64,000 nt of DNA, from NCBI GenBank assembly GCA_016715325.1, contig JADKAL010000014.1, positions 434,001 to 498,000 on the forward strand, read 5' to 3'. The notes below the pieces were generated by a model. It saw only the letters and a list, made by a program, of their open reading frames with translations. It did not search any database and was not told the DNA's origin. A program made the translations under genes and the position numbers. The DNA is from Methylococcaceae bacterium. Lineage in GTDB: Bacteria > Pseudomonadota > Gammaproteobacteria > Methylococcales > Methylomonadaceae. Shown here in pieces: positions 1-9,222 of this stretch (within the stretch, counting starts at the first letter, position 1; each line of letters opens with the position of its first letter).

Positions 1-966
1 GACGCCGAAAGGGGTAACGATAACCGACATCATCAACACCATCATGATGGTGCCGAAAATCGCCGGAAAAATGCCGCCTTCGGTGTTGGCTTCGCGCGGG
101 TCGTCGGCTAAAAACTCTAAAAATTTGCTGAAATAGTGACCAATTTTGTCGAGCAAAGTCATTTTATTGGGTTGATAAATCCTGACAACTTTTGCAAGCG
201 GGATTTCAACTTCTTTTCCGCTGTCGGTTTTAGCCACTAAAGCGGCGCTTCTGATTTTTTGATACAGCGCCCGCGCCCGAATTTGAATTTCGTCATATTG
301 TTTTTTTAATTCGGATTTTTCATTTTCAATGGCGGACTTTGCTGCATCGTCCAATTGATTATTGAGTTCGAATTTTCTTTGTCTTAGCCGGAGCTGCTCT
401 AATTTGTAATTTATTGCGCCGATTTCTTTTTTTTCCAAATGGGAAATATCGTCATAAATCCCTAAAGCCTCTTCTATTTTTGATTCAGCCGTCTTCCAAG
501 CGGAATCGCCGCTGGCAATGGTTTGACCGGATTCCTTTACAGCTGTTAAGTAACCGTAAAAATTGCCCCATTCTCTGCGTTCGACCACCATGACGTTTTC
601 AGGAAGATCTTGCTTTTCGACTCTTCGGGCTTGCAACCAACGGAAATCGCTACCGGTGATGTCGCGATTACCCAGCTTAATTTGATATTGAACCAGCGTT
701 TCTTCATTTTCCGCCATCGTAATACCGGAAGATTTTGCCATTGCCGCCGGAGTTGTACTGGTATCGATTATCTCGCCGAGAAGAAGCTTAACTTGGCCGC
801 TTCCTTCATCGTAACTGAATCGGGTAACTTCGGCAGGCCAAAAATGACCGATACCGCGAACAACGATCAAACCGAGTACGCCGACTATCATAATCAGACA
901 CGCACTCACCGCCGCCGCATTAAGCCATATCCAGGGAGTGCCGCTTTTAAACCAAGACCTTATCAT
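1..966 (-). CDS. pstA: Phosphate ABC transporter permease PstA (partial, runs off the window)
   Basis: Inner-membrane permease of the high-affinity phosphate importer PstSCAB. The frame starts at the ATG at 966 and stays open to the window edge, so the C-terminus is missing. After an N-terminal membrane segment (about residues 12-36, ending GVLGLIVVRGIG) there is a soluble insert of about 200 residues with a charged, coiled-coil-like part. The first helix of the permease core follows near position 60 (GTIMMVLMMSVIVTPFG). This long form, with a large insert after the first helix, is known from proteobacterial PstA paired with an enlarged PstC, which fits the neighbour. In the corrected pstC frame the two genes overlap by ATGA, the usual sign of translational coupling. 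pstB is expected just outside the window. Confidence 0.9.
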   Translation of the reverse strand, partial: MIRSWFKSGTPWIWLNAAAVSACLIMIVGVLGLIVVRGIGHFWPAEVTRFSYDEGSGQVKLLLGEIIDTSTTPAAMAKSSGITMAENEETLVQYQIKLGNRDITGSDFRWLQARRVEKQDLPENVMVVERREWGNFYGYLTAVKESGQTIASGDSAWKTAESKIEEALGIYDDISHLEKKEIGAINYKLEQLRLRQRKFELNNQLDDAAKSAIENEKSELKKQYDEIQIRARALYQKIRSAALVAKTDSGKEVEIPLAKVVRIYQPNKMTLLDKIGHYFSKFLEFLADDPREANTEGGIFPAIFGTIMMVLMMSVIVTPFGV

Positions 967-3238
967 AATGAACTATATTTTTCCCGTAAGCGTTGGCGAA
1001 TGATTTCCGCCAAGGTATTAAATACAAAGGTAAAAACAAACAAGACCAGCGCTGCCAGAAAAGAACGCGATAATGTGAACTGTCGACGTCGGATTCTGGC
1101 ATCTCAACGGCAACGTTGGCAGCTAGTGTCCGCAGCCCCTGAAAAACGCTGAAATCCATCACCGGTGTGTTGCCGGTCGCCATGAGAACGATCATGGTTT
1201 CGCCTATGGCGCGGCCTAATCCGATCATCACCGCAGAAAATATGCCCGGACTAGCGGTAAATAAAACGACTCTCATCATGGTTTGCCACGGTGTCGCTCC
1301 TAGCGCTAACGACCCTACCGTTAAATGTTTCGGCACGCTGAAAATAGCATCTTCGGCTATTGAAAAAATCGTAGGAATCACCGCAAACCCCATTGCAATG
1401 CCCACGATCAAGGCATTACGCTGGTCGTAACCGATGCCGTATTCACGATTCATCCAGTCGCGTAAAGAGCCGTGAAATAAAAATGCTTCTAAAGGCGTAC
1501 TGAAATAAAAGGCAAGCCAGCTCACCAAAATAATGACAGGAATCAAAATAGCGGCATCCCAGCCTTCGGGTATATTTTGCCGGAAAGACTTAGGCAAAAA
1601 CTGCCAAGCAAAAGCAAACAACAACACTAGGATCGGCAAGGACATCAGTGACAAAAAGAGGCCGACCAGATTTTCTTCGACAGCCGGCGCCAGCCAGAGT
1701 CCTGCCAAGAAACCTAAAATAACGGTGGGTAATGCGCCCATCAGCTCAATCGAAGGTTTTACCACTTGCCGCATTTTCGGCGACATAAAATAGGCAGTAT
1801 AAATTGCACCCATCAGTGCGAGCGGCATTGCCACAATCATGGCATAAAACGCTGCTTTCATCGTACCGAAAACTAATGGAACAAGACTGTATTTCGGTTC
1901 GAAATCGCTGCTTGCAGACGAGGATTGCCAGATATAATCCGGTTTAGGATAACTTTCGTACCAGACTTTCCGCCAAAGCGATTTGATAGACACTTCAGGA
2001 TGTTCGTTATCAATATCCCAAGTTTGAATATTTCCTTCGCGAGTTTCAAGCAAAAGCCGATTCGCTCTTGGGGATAAAGCGGCATTGAGCGGTAAGTTAC
2101 TCAAGGCTTTTTTAAACAGTTCCCGTTCGGACGTCGAATTATACATGCCGACAATACCGCTCGCATCAACGGTCATAAAGCCTTTTCTGCGTTGTTCGGG
2201 TTCAATCGCAACGACAGCTTGATCGGACACTTTAAAAGACCGGATTTTTTTAATGCTCAATTGTTTAAGTTCGTTCTTTACTTGCGTCCACTGTGAAACA
2301 CGGCCTGCCGAGTCGCCAATCAATAAGGAAAGATCGCCGTTCAAGAAGGAAAGACCGGTGATTGTTTGTCCTGCTTCGATAATTTTTTCTTGATATTTTT
2401 CCTTAGGCGCTGTTTTGTCGGTAATGTTATAGACTTTAAGCAAGCCCTCATTATCGATGAGAAAAAGCTGACTATCTTCCTTATCAATCAACAGGCTAAC
2501 AATATTTTCGGCGGAACCTTCCAAAACCGATGCGGTGCGTTGCGTCGTGGCAGTATCGGCAAATAGAGACTGTTCCTTGCTGAAGCTGACTAAATGAATT
2601 GCGTTTGCGGCTTTTGCAACGAGAGTCGTGGTGTTGGCGTTTACCGTCAAAGAAAGCTTTTCTAAAGCAGCCCCTGAGTCGTCTATCACTAGGGGCTGGT
2701 CTCCCATTGGATATTCGATAGACGGCGTTACCTGACGCTTATTATTCGGATAAGTCAGTTTATATTGATGTTTTACCAATACAGCACGCCCATCCGAAAG
2801 GCCGTATGCGACCATTCCTTCGCTCATTAAGCTGCTTTGAGCGAAGCTGGTAATATGCGTACCTTCCGGAAGAGTTATGGCTTGTGTTAAAAGAGTTTTA
2901 CCGGTCAAGACATCGAAAAAAACGACATGTCCGCTTTCAGTAAAGCGGGCTGCGACTTCATTCTGTTCCTCTAGTTCAAGCAGTACGGTTTTTCCTAGTG
3001 CGGATTCAGGTAACGCATATTCGGCAAGGGACGTCGTTTTTGCGGATGAAAATAGCGGGAGGACAACATAAAGCAGGTAGAAAAAGATTAACACGATAGC
3101 AACAATCACGCCTAGACCGCCTACAACGACGGCGTAACGGGCAATCGTATCCTTAATTAGCCGCCATCGCTCATAAGCATCGTTACCGGATAATGACGAA
3201 AATTTTGGTAAGGATGTTTTTTTTGAGTCTTCAAGCAT
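963..3238 (-). CDS. pstC: Phosphate ABC transporter permease PstC, extended form, with a 1-bp frameshift near its 3' end
   Basis: Permease partner of PstA in phosphate import. Residues about 38-62 form the first membrane helix. Residues about 70-420 form a large soluble domain with WD-like repeats. The C-terminal third is the six-helix permease core, with the loop GAIGETMIVLMATGN-type signature present as GRAIGETMIVLMATGN. As read, the frame runs to 947 with a nonsense tail after SSHYRVLF. Adding one T to the run at 1059-1062 (AAAA on the plus strand) restores the expected ending LAALVLFVFTF...REKYSSL, with a TGA at 963-965 that overlaps the pstA start. The corrected protein is 758 residues. 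The indel is probably a sequencing error. A weak Pho-box-like site lies upstream. Confidence 0.9.
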
Positions 3239-3354
3239 GAGGTCGTATTAATTCCTGATAAGACAAGGTTGTGCTTTATTGTCGAAAAATTAAAAAAAGT
3301 GTTATCTAAATAGCATTTAATGCTTTACGAAAATTACTATTCAACCACTTAATT

Positions 3355-3372
3355 ATGACAAATCTATGATTC
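3355..3372 (-). promoter_or_regulatory. Weak candidate Pho box upstream of pstC
   Basis: On the minus strand two 7-mers, GAATCAT and TTGTCAT, are separated by 4 bases, the spacing of a PhoB site. Only the second half matches the consensus CTGTCAT well (6/7). It lies about 120 bases upstream of the pstC start and downstream of the pstS terminator, where an independent pstC promoter would be useful. Confidence 0.3.
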
Positions 3373-3462
3373 TGTCTCGTTGTCAGATTAATTTAATTAA
3401 TCGAGATAATGATTTGTTCGGAGATTATCAGCAAATAGGTTGAGTAAAAAAACAATGGCGTT

Positions 3463-3496
3463 AAAAAAAGCCGAAATCCGATTAACAGATTCCGGC
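3463..3496 (-). terminator. Rho-independent terminator after pstS
   Basis: On the minus strand GCCGGAATC, a 9-base loop, GATTTCGGC (one G-U pair) and a run of seven T form a textbook terminator about 100 bases past the pstS stop. It separates pstS from pstCA, so pstS can be made in excess over the permease. Confidence 0.85.
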
Positions 3497-3601
3497 CGGT
3501 AGTCTTAATCAAACATCACCGGGGCGATGAAATGATGATGTATTGATAAGGGACTATAACTTTTAGTTTATTGTTCATAAACGTTATCGGAACAAATTGG
3601 C

Positions 3602-4585
3602 TTATTTTAAAGAGGCTAATGCCTTATCAGCGATTTTTGCGGGTAACGGAATGTAACCGTCTTTAATTACAGATTGCTGACCGGTTTTAGATAAAACCAT
3701 TTTGATAAATTCATATTCCAATGGCGGTAACGGTTGGTTCGGTTTTTTGTTAACATAAACAAACAGATAACGGGTCAAGGGATAAGTTCCGTTAAGTGCA
3801 TTTTCCGGTGTTGCTTCAACAAAGGTTGTGCTGCCTTTTTTTGCCAGCGGGACAAGCCTAACACCGGAAGTGCTATAGCCCATGCCGGAGTAACCAATTC
3901 CGTTGACCGATTCGGTAACAGATTGAACGACCGACGCGGAACCGGGTTGCTCATTCACGTTGCTTTTGAAATCGCCCTTGCAAAGCGCGTGTTCTTTGAA
4001 ATAGCCGTAAGTGCCGGATACCGAGTTGCGTCCGTACAATTGAATGCTTTTCGCGCCCCATGCGGCAACACCGGCGTCGCCCCAAGTTTCAATGCTGGCC
4101 GAGCCTCCGCATTTATTTGTTGACGAAAAAACGGCGTCGACCTGTTCCATTGTCAAACCCTTGACAGGATTATCTTTGTTGACTAAAACGGCTAGGGCAT
4201 CGACAGCGACCGGAACGGCGGTCGGTTTGTAGCCGTATTTGCCTTCGAACGCCTCGATTTCATCGTCTTTCATTTCCCGCCTCATCGGACCAAGATTCGA
4301 TGTGCCTTCAGTTAACGCAGGCGGTGCTGTAGATGAACCGGCGGCTTGGATTTGAATGTTGACGTTCGGATAGGAGCGGTTGAAGTCTTCCGCCCAAAGC
4401 GTCATCAGATTAGCTAAAGTATCTGAACCTACGCTCGATAAGTTGCCGGAAATGCCGCTGGCAGCTTGATAGTCGGGTAAACCGGCTTCCACTGTCTGAA
4501 CGGCATAGGCGGGATTGCCGACTAATCCGGCAGAAACAAATCCAAGTGCCGCGATAGCCGATTTTTTAATAAAGAATTTTCTCAT
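3602..4585 (-). CDS. pstS: Phosphate-binding periplasmic protein PstS
   Basis: Periplasmic phosphate-binding component of PstSCAB. A signal peptide ends at AYA (about residue 28). The phosphate-contacting segments of the family are visible: [12 protein letters not shown] near residue 50, [12 protein letters not shown] near 80, and [12 protein letters not shown] near 185. At 327 residues it has the family length. The gene lies upstream of pstC on the same strand with a strong terminator between them. A clear Pho box precedes it, so induction by phosphate starvation through PhoB is likely. Confidence 0.95.
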   Translation of the reverse strand: MRKFFIKKSAIAALGFVSAGLVGNPAYAVQTVEAGLPDYQAASGISGNLSSVGSDTLANLMTLWAEDFNRSYPNVNIQIQAAGSSTAPPALTEGTSNLGPMRREMKDDEIEAFEGKYGYKPTAVPVAVDALAVLVNKDNPVKGLTMEQVDAVFSSTNKCGGSASIETWGDAGVAAWGAKSIQLYGRNSVSGTYGYFKEHALCKGDFKSNVNEQPGSASVVQSVTESVNGIGYSGMGYSTSGVRLVPLAKKGSTTFVEATPENALNGTYPLTRYLFVYVNKKPNQPLPPLEYEFIKMVLSKTGQQSVIKDGYIPLPAKIADKALASLK

Positions 4586-4649
4586 TGTTAATTCTCAAGT
4601 TGAAAGATAAAAATAACTTTAAGCTGTTGTGCTCGAATAGCTTGTTTTC

Positions 4650-4683
4650 ATTTTAGGACTGTTTTATGACAGAAATATGACAA
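4650..4683 (-). promoter_or_regulatory. Pho box and -10 element upstream of pstS
   Basis: On the minus strand TTGTCAT (4683-4677), four bases, then CTGTCAT (4672-4666) match the PhoB tandem repeat (7 bases, 4-base spacer, 7 bases). A -10-like TAAAAT lies at 4655-4650, about 10 bases after the second half-site. This is the class-I PhoB layout, in which the box replaces the -35 element. The site sits between the sixA stop and the pstS start. Confidence 0.8.
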
Positions 4684-4692
4684 TGTAATAAT

Positions 4693-5223
4693 TTAGTCGA
4701 TAGCGATGTTATCTTCTTGGTCGAGAAGTTTAGGGTAAGTGACGGACAATAACGTTGAACAGTGAGCGCTCAATTGTGTCCAGTCATCAGGCAAAGCCAG
4801 TCTTACCAGTGCCGCTGTCGGTAATAGTTTGTTTGTGTCGGGCAGTTCGGCAGGCTTAACCAGAAATGAGAGGAGATCTTCGAGTTCCGGATTGTGACCT
4901 ACAACCAAAACGGTACTTGCAGAGGGTGGAACGTCGACCAGCACTGATTTTACGCGCGATAAACCTTCATCGTACAAGCGCTTTTCCAGTTTAATGCTAT
5001 CGAGGTCAAACCCAATTGTTTCGCAGAGGATTTTTGCAGTCATAATGGCGCGAACCGCGGGCGAACTTATAACTAAGCTTGGAACCAAATCTTGCTCTAT
5101 TAACCATTCGCCGATACGTTTGGCATTGCGTTTGCCGCGCTTTTTGAGCGAACGGTCGAAATCTTCCATACCGTCGTAACGCTCGGCTTTAGCATGCCTA
5201 AGCAACCATAATTCTCTACTCAT
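4693..5223 (-). CDS. sixA: Phosphohistidine phosphatase SixA
   Basis: Small histidine-phosphatase-superfamily enzyme that removes phosphate from histidine in phosphorelay HPt domains or phosphotransferase-system proteins. The catalytic motif LLRHAKA (His10) is at the N-terminus and the second active-site histidine is in VVGHNPE. At 176 residues it has the SixA size and lacks the insertions of phosphoglycerate mutases. It lies just upstream of pstS on the same strand and opposite a CHAD gene, a neighbourhood concerned with phosphate. Confidence 0.88.
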   Translation of the reverse strand: MSRELWLLRHAKAERYDGMEDFDRSLKKRGKRNAKRIGEWLIEQDLVPSLVISSPAVRAIMTAKILCETIGFDLDSIKLEKRLYDEGLSRVKSVLVDVPPSASTVLVVGHNPELEDLLSFLVKPAELPDTNKLLPTAALVRLALPDDWTQLSAHCSTLLSVTYPKLLDQEDNIAID

Positions 5224-5435
5224 GTGAATGCCTTTTGGTTAATGAATTTAATGATAAAAGCTTTAAAAAACTAAAGCCCAGCATAGTCCGAAGTCTTTTG
5301 TGCATAATATTTACACATAAGTATAGGTTTTTATTGCAAGTGAGAACTATCTCGCGATATTGTCATCAAATGTTAATACTATATTATTACAGTAATGTGT
5401 AATCGATCATTGCAAAAAGGCTTTTTTCATTCACT

Positions 5436-6965
5436 ATGAAGGTTTCAAATTTAGAGTTGCCGCCAAATTTAAAGGCTGAAGGCGTAATCGAACAATTGGG
5501 TGAGAAGGTTGCACTACAGCTTTTTTCGAAGCAGTATTTACTGAAAACTTTTTACGACAGCTTCGATTGGCGTTTATACCGGAACAATTTAATTTGCGAA
5601 TTCAACCGATCCAGACAAACATCGATCTTCACGTTAACCGAAAAAAAAAGCGGCGAAATAGCCGCTAGCTCAATCCTGTTTGATGTCCCGTCGTTCAGCA
5701 AACAATTCAATCCCGGTAAGGTGCGGCAAATCTTAGAGCCGTTGCTTGAGATGCGGGCATTACTAACGGTTTCGACATTGGAATGCGAAGCGTATCAAAT
5801 TTTTGTCCACAATGAAGACGACAAAATCGTACTTCGCTTGCTGATAGAAGAATTCCAGTTGTTAAATAGTCGCGTGACGATATATCCGGTAAAAGGTTAC
5901 GATAAAATAGCGGCTCAGGTAAATGAACTGCTAATCAAAAAGATGGATGCAAAGCTATCTGAAAAACCCGTTATGCTGGAGGCATTACGGCTTCAAGGGC
6001 GGCGCCCGAAGGATTATTCGTCGAAATTGGAAATATTGCTTACGCCGGAAATGCAAGCCGATGCCGCCTGTAAATTAATTTTCAGCAATTTACTTCGCAC
6101 AATCAAAGTAAACGAACAAGGCGCTATCGGCGATATCGATAGCGAGTTTTTACATGATTTCCGTGTGGCCGTGAGACGAACGCGTACCGCTCTCGGGCAG
6201 GTCAAAACGCTGTTACCGGAAGACCTTGTTTCACGTTATAAAGTCTTTTTTTCATGGCTAGGTAAGATCACGTGTGAATCACGAGATTTAGACGTTTATT
6301 TACTGAATTTCGACAAATACAAAAAGAAACTTCCCCCCGATATTCGTCAAAGTCTAAATCCGCTCAATAATTTTTTACTGCAAAAAAAGCAGAAATCGCA
6401 CAAAGAGTTGGCTAAAAAGCTTCGCTCAAGTAAATACTTAACGATGTTAACAGAATGGGAACAGTATCTGTCGTCGAATTCACCGATAGTTTCGGCGGAA
6501 ACGATAATGCCGTTGTCTGTAAAACAGTTTGCCGATAACCGGATTTGGAAAGCTTACAAACAAGTCATCAAACAAGGTGAGGTGATCGACAAAGATTCAC
6601 GGCCCGAGGCGTTGCACCAGCTTAGAAAAACATGTAAAAAATTGCGCTATTTAATCGAATTTTTCAAACCTCTTTATGCTGAAAAGCCGTTGGAACAATT
6701 AATCAAATCGCTTAAACGTCTCCAAGACGTCCTCGGTGAATATCAAGATTTAGCGGTGCAGCAAGCGCAGTTAAAGCAATTCAGTGAAGAGATGCAAACA
6801 GTTAACATACCGAGCAAAACCTTTATGGCGATGGGCGTACTCATACAAGCATTGGAAAACCGTAAGATAGTTGTTAGAGAGCATTTCGACGACCAATTTC
6901 ACGTATTCAGAAAACGGGATAATCATGAGTTGTTTCATGATTTATTTGCAACGCGTAAAACCTGA
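5436..6965 (+). CDS. CYTH-like/CHAD domain protein
   Basis: Residues about 1-200 resemble a degenerate CYTH (triphosphate-tunnel) fold. Residues about 215-500 form a CHAD domain, an alpha-helical domain rich in conserved His, Arg and Lys that binds polyphosphate. Its two half-motifs are clear: HDFRVAVRRTRTAL near residue 240 and LHQLRKTCKKLRYL near residue 393, each followed by long basic helices. No signal peptide is seen, so it is cytoplasmic. Its place next to pstSCA and sixA suggests a role in polyphosphate storage. The CYTH half lacks an obvious N-terminal ExExK, so enzymatic activity is doubtful. Confidence 0.8.
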   Translation: MKVSNLELPPNLKAEGVIEQLGEKVALQLFSKQYLLKTFYDSFDWRLYRNNLICEFNRSRQTSIFTLTEKKSGEIAASSILFDVPSFSKQFNPGKVRQILEPLLEMRALLTVSTLECEAYQIFVHNEDDKIVLRLLIEEFQLLNSRVTIYPVKGYDKIAAQVNELLIKKMDAKLSEKPVMLEALRLQGRRPKDYSSKLEILLTPEMQADAACKLIFSNLLRTIKVNEQGAIGDIDSEFLHDFRVAVRRTRTALGQVKTLLPEDLVSRYKVFFSWLGKITCESRDLDVYLLNFDKYKKKLPPDIRQSLNPLNNFLLQKKQKSHKELAKKLRSSKYLTMLTEWEQYLSSNSPIVSAETIMPLSVKQFADNRIWKAYKQVIKQGEVIDKDSRPEALHQLRKTCKKLRYLIEFFKPLYAEKPLEQLIKSLKRLQDVLGEYQDLAVQQAQLKQFSEEMQTVNIPSKTFMAMGVLIQALENRKIVVREHFDDQFHVFRKRDNHELFHDLFATRKT

Positions 6966-7460
6966 ACACGGATTCTGTTTCCAACAATACTTGCCAGTTG
7001 TCGAACCGCATTACTATCAAGCCTAACGCTACCGAATCCCAGTCATGAAGATTATGTGTCCGGTTCAATACCCATTTTGCAGCAGGAAATAATAATCGAC
7101 ACTGTAATACAGTGGGTTGTTGCCGATTTTTCACTAAGTCGAAGTGATGCTTAAACGATGAATGAAGATTGTGAAGGGGAAGAGCTAATCGATATCGGCG
7201 ATGGCTATATTCTTTAAGCCGAGGACAGCGAGTTGTTGGATATGGTGAATCTAAAAGAATAATAATTTATCGACCTGTTGGGTATCGCTACCGTTCTGTG
7301 TAGCGAGTTGTCGACACCGATCCCGTTAAGCTAAACCAACTTCCCCCTTTGAAAAAAGGAGGTTAGAAAATCTCCCCTAACCTCTTTTTGCTCTTTTAAA
7401 CATATAAGGGCACAAGGGAGAACGGGAGTTAAGACTTCACTGGACCGAATCTAAAATGGT
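6966..7460. other. Intergenic stretch with no convincing gene
   Basis: Between the CHAD gene and the alpha/beta hydrolase gene (both end here) I see no supported gene. A short plus-strand run from the ATG at 7158 reads as an acidic peptide cut by stops (MNEDCEGEELIDIGDGYIL and then ELLDMVNLKE after a stop), which could be a gene relic. A hairpin with a T-run sits at 7359-7389. Confidence 0.4.
7359..7389 (+). terminator. Candidate terminator hairpin
   Basis: GAGGTTAG, a 10-base loop, CTAACCTC and TTTTT form a perfect 8-bp stem with a U-tract in the plus orientation. It lies about 390 bases past the CHAD gene. The pyrimidine-rich context also resembles dispersed intergenic repeats, so it may be a repeat rather than the CHAD terminator. 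Confidence 0.5.
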
Positions 7461-7964
7461 CTATTCTTGAATTTCTTGCAGGAAGCGGTCGAATTCGCCG
7501 GTTAAAAAAGGTATCTGGTCGATTAAGCGATGGTCTGAATTAAGCATCGACAACCGGCAACGATACCGTTCGGCAAATTGCCAAGCATTTTCAGGCGGGA
7601 CGATGTCATCCTGCCAGCCGTGATAGACCCGCGTGTGTTTTAACGGTTTAAATTCGGTCCGTTGATAGCCGGGTAAATAAAATGCGGGCGCTAGCAAAAA
7701 CAGACCGGCAGCGGCAGGTATTTGTTCCGCAGCGACGGTTGCCACGTAGGCGCCCATGCTTGATCCGATTAATACGATTTGGGCGTAGTTCGACCAATCC
7801 ATTGCCAATAATTGTTCGACACGGGCGTCGGGATTCATTTGACTTCGGTAATCAGGGCTTTCCACGGCATAACCGTGTCGTTCGGCAACTTCCGCGAACG
7901 CCAGCGTTTTTTCGCCCCAGGGCGTACTGTCTTTGCCGTGGTTGTAAATTACCAGTTTTTTCAT
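7461..7964 (-). CDS. Small alpha/beta hydrolase
   Basis: A 167-residue serine hydrolase of the alpha/beta fold. The oxyanion start LVIYNHG, the nucleophile elbow GSSMGAY (Ser69), an acidic residue in HGWQDDIVPP and the histidine in NSDHRL supply a full triad. Size and layout resemble the YqiA/RBBP9-type esterases, which are soluble and lack a cap domain. The substrate cannot be inferred. It runs in the same direction as the metallopeptidase gene upstream, 38 bases away. Confidence 0.75.
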   Translation of the reverse strand: MKKLVIYNHGKDSTPWGEKTLAFAEVAERHGYAVESPDYRSQMNPDARVEQLLAMDWSNYAQIVLIGSSMGAYVATVAAEQIPAAAGLFLLAPAFYLPGYQRTEFKPLKHTRVYHGWQDDIVPPENAWQFAERYRCRLSMLNSDHRLIDQIPFLTGEFDRFLQEIQE

Positions 7965-8002
7965 AGAGTCAAAGTTTGCGATTTTAACTAAGAGTTCTGA
8001 GG

Positions 8003-8872
8003 TTAAAGATTTTTTGCCTTAAAAGTATCGCATTGGTTGATGTCGCCGGTTTTTGCGCCAATCGTGAACCAGCGCACCCGTTGTTCCGAACTGCCGTGGG
8101 TAAACGATTCCGGCACAACATAACCCTGCGCTTGTTTTTGCAGACGGTCATCGCCGACGCCGCTGGCGGCGGCTAAGGCTTCTTCAAGATCGCCGGGTTC
8201 CAGGATTTGGCGGAACTGGTTGGCTTTATTGGCCCAGACGCCGGCAAAACAATCGGCTTGCAATTCCATGCGGACTTGCAATTGATTGCCTTGCGATTTT
8301 CCGGCGCGTTGTTGAGTAGCCTGAACTTGATCGGCTATGCCCAAAAGATTTTGAACATGATGTCCGACTTCGTGCGCGACGACATAGGCTTGGGCAAAAT
8401 CTCCCGGCGCGCCGTGCCGAGTAGCAAGGTCGTTGAAAAAGCTCATATCGAGATAGAGTTTACGGTCGCCTGGGCAATAGAAGGGTCCCATCGCCGACTG
8501 GGCATAACCGCAAGCGGACTGTACTTGTCCGCTGAATAATACTAATTTAGGTTCTTCATAGCGGCTGCCCGCTTGTTTAAAAATGGCTCCCCAGGCGTCT
8601 TCCGTATCCGCCAAAACGATAGACATAAATTTTTTTGTCTTCTCATCTTGCGGATTGCTTCTGACCGGGCCGCTAGGTTGCTCAGGCGCTAGGTTGGAGA
8701 GTTGTCCGACGGTGTTTAGTACGACTCTTGGATCGACGCCTAATAATAAGGCGATGACCGCTGCTGCTGCAATCCCAAGTCCGCCACCTGGAAAGCCACG
8801 CCTGCCGAATCCGCCGCCTGCTCCGCGACGATCTTCAATATTCTCACTTTCCCGACCATCATCCTGGCGCAT
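8003..8872 (-). CDS. Putative neutral zinc metallopeptidase (YpfJ family)
   Basis: Membrane-anchored metallopeptidase-like protein. A low-complexity Arg/Gly N-terminus is followed by one membrane helix (about residues 32-47) and an external domain with the zinc motif HEVGH at residues 167-171. Downstream segments typical of the family include MELQADCFAGVWAN, which holds the likely third ligand, and GSSEQRVRWF. Length 289 matches the zinc_peptidase/YpfJ family. The natural substrate of this family is not established. Confidence 0.85.
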   Translation of the reverse strand: MRQDDGRESENIEDRRGAGGGFGRRGFPGGGLGIAAAAVIALLLGVDPRVVLNTVGQLSNLAPEQPSGPVRSNPQDEKTKKFMSIVLADTEDAWGAIFKQAGSRYEEPKLVLFSGQVQSACGYAQSAMGPFYCPGDRKLYLDMSFFNDLATRHGAPGDFAQAYVVAHEVGHHVQNLLGIADQVQATQQRAGKSQGNQLQVRMELQADCFAGVWANKANQFRQILEPGDLEEALAAASGVGDDRLQKQAQGYVVPESFTHGSSEQRVRWFTIGAKTGDINQCDTFKAKNL

Positions 8873-9222
8873 AAAGATTACCTCTTGGTAAAAAAATCAG
8901 GTGTTCAACAGACTACATCATAAAAGGATTTCGAGGGATAGGAAAATAAATCCCGCTTTTTATCGAGAAAAGGTTTTACTACAAGTTATGACAGTGGGTT
9001 AAACGTGAGTTTTTTGATGAGATTGTCGATATTATCGATTCTCCCCTGTGGTCGTAACTTCCGATTGGCTTGACCTTGTCGAAAGGCGGTCCGTGCTTCG
9101 ACTCGCTCAGCACGAACGGCTCAGACTTTAAAAGACCAAATCAATATATCTATGTAAGTCGGAGCGGTAAATCTTTTATGTCCGCTAAGCTTCGGTATTC
9201 CGTCTTATAACAATGAAAAGGT
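8873..9222. other. Intergenic region holding a dispersed repeat
   Basis: Upstream region of the metallopeptidase gene and downstream of mazG. It contains the repeat at 9070-9133 and otherwise nothing I can support. Confidence 0.5.
9070..9133. repeat. Dispersed intergenic repeat, copy 1
   Basis: A palindromic unit whose core pairs CTTGTCGAAAGGC with GTGCTTCGACTCGCTCAGCA and GAACGG. It aligns over about 64 bases with 48737-48800, including the shared tail ending TTAAAA or TTTAAAA. Repeats of the 'TTCGAC..CTCAG.ACGAACGG' kind are common between genes in many proteobacteria. Confidence 0.65.

Noticed and set aside
6907..7134. 75-residue minus-strand frame downstream of the CHAD gene
   Set aside because: It overlaps the 3' end of the CHAD gene, has no ribosome site or recognisable motif, and its composition is typical of noncoding DNA.
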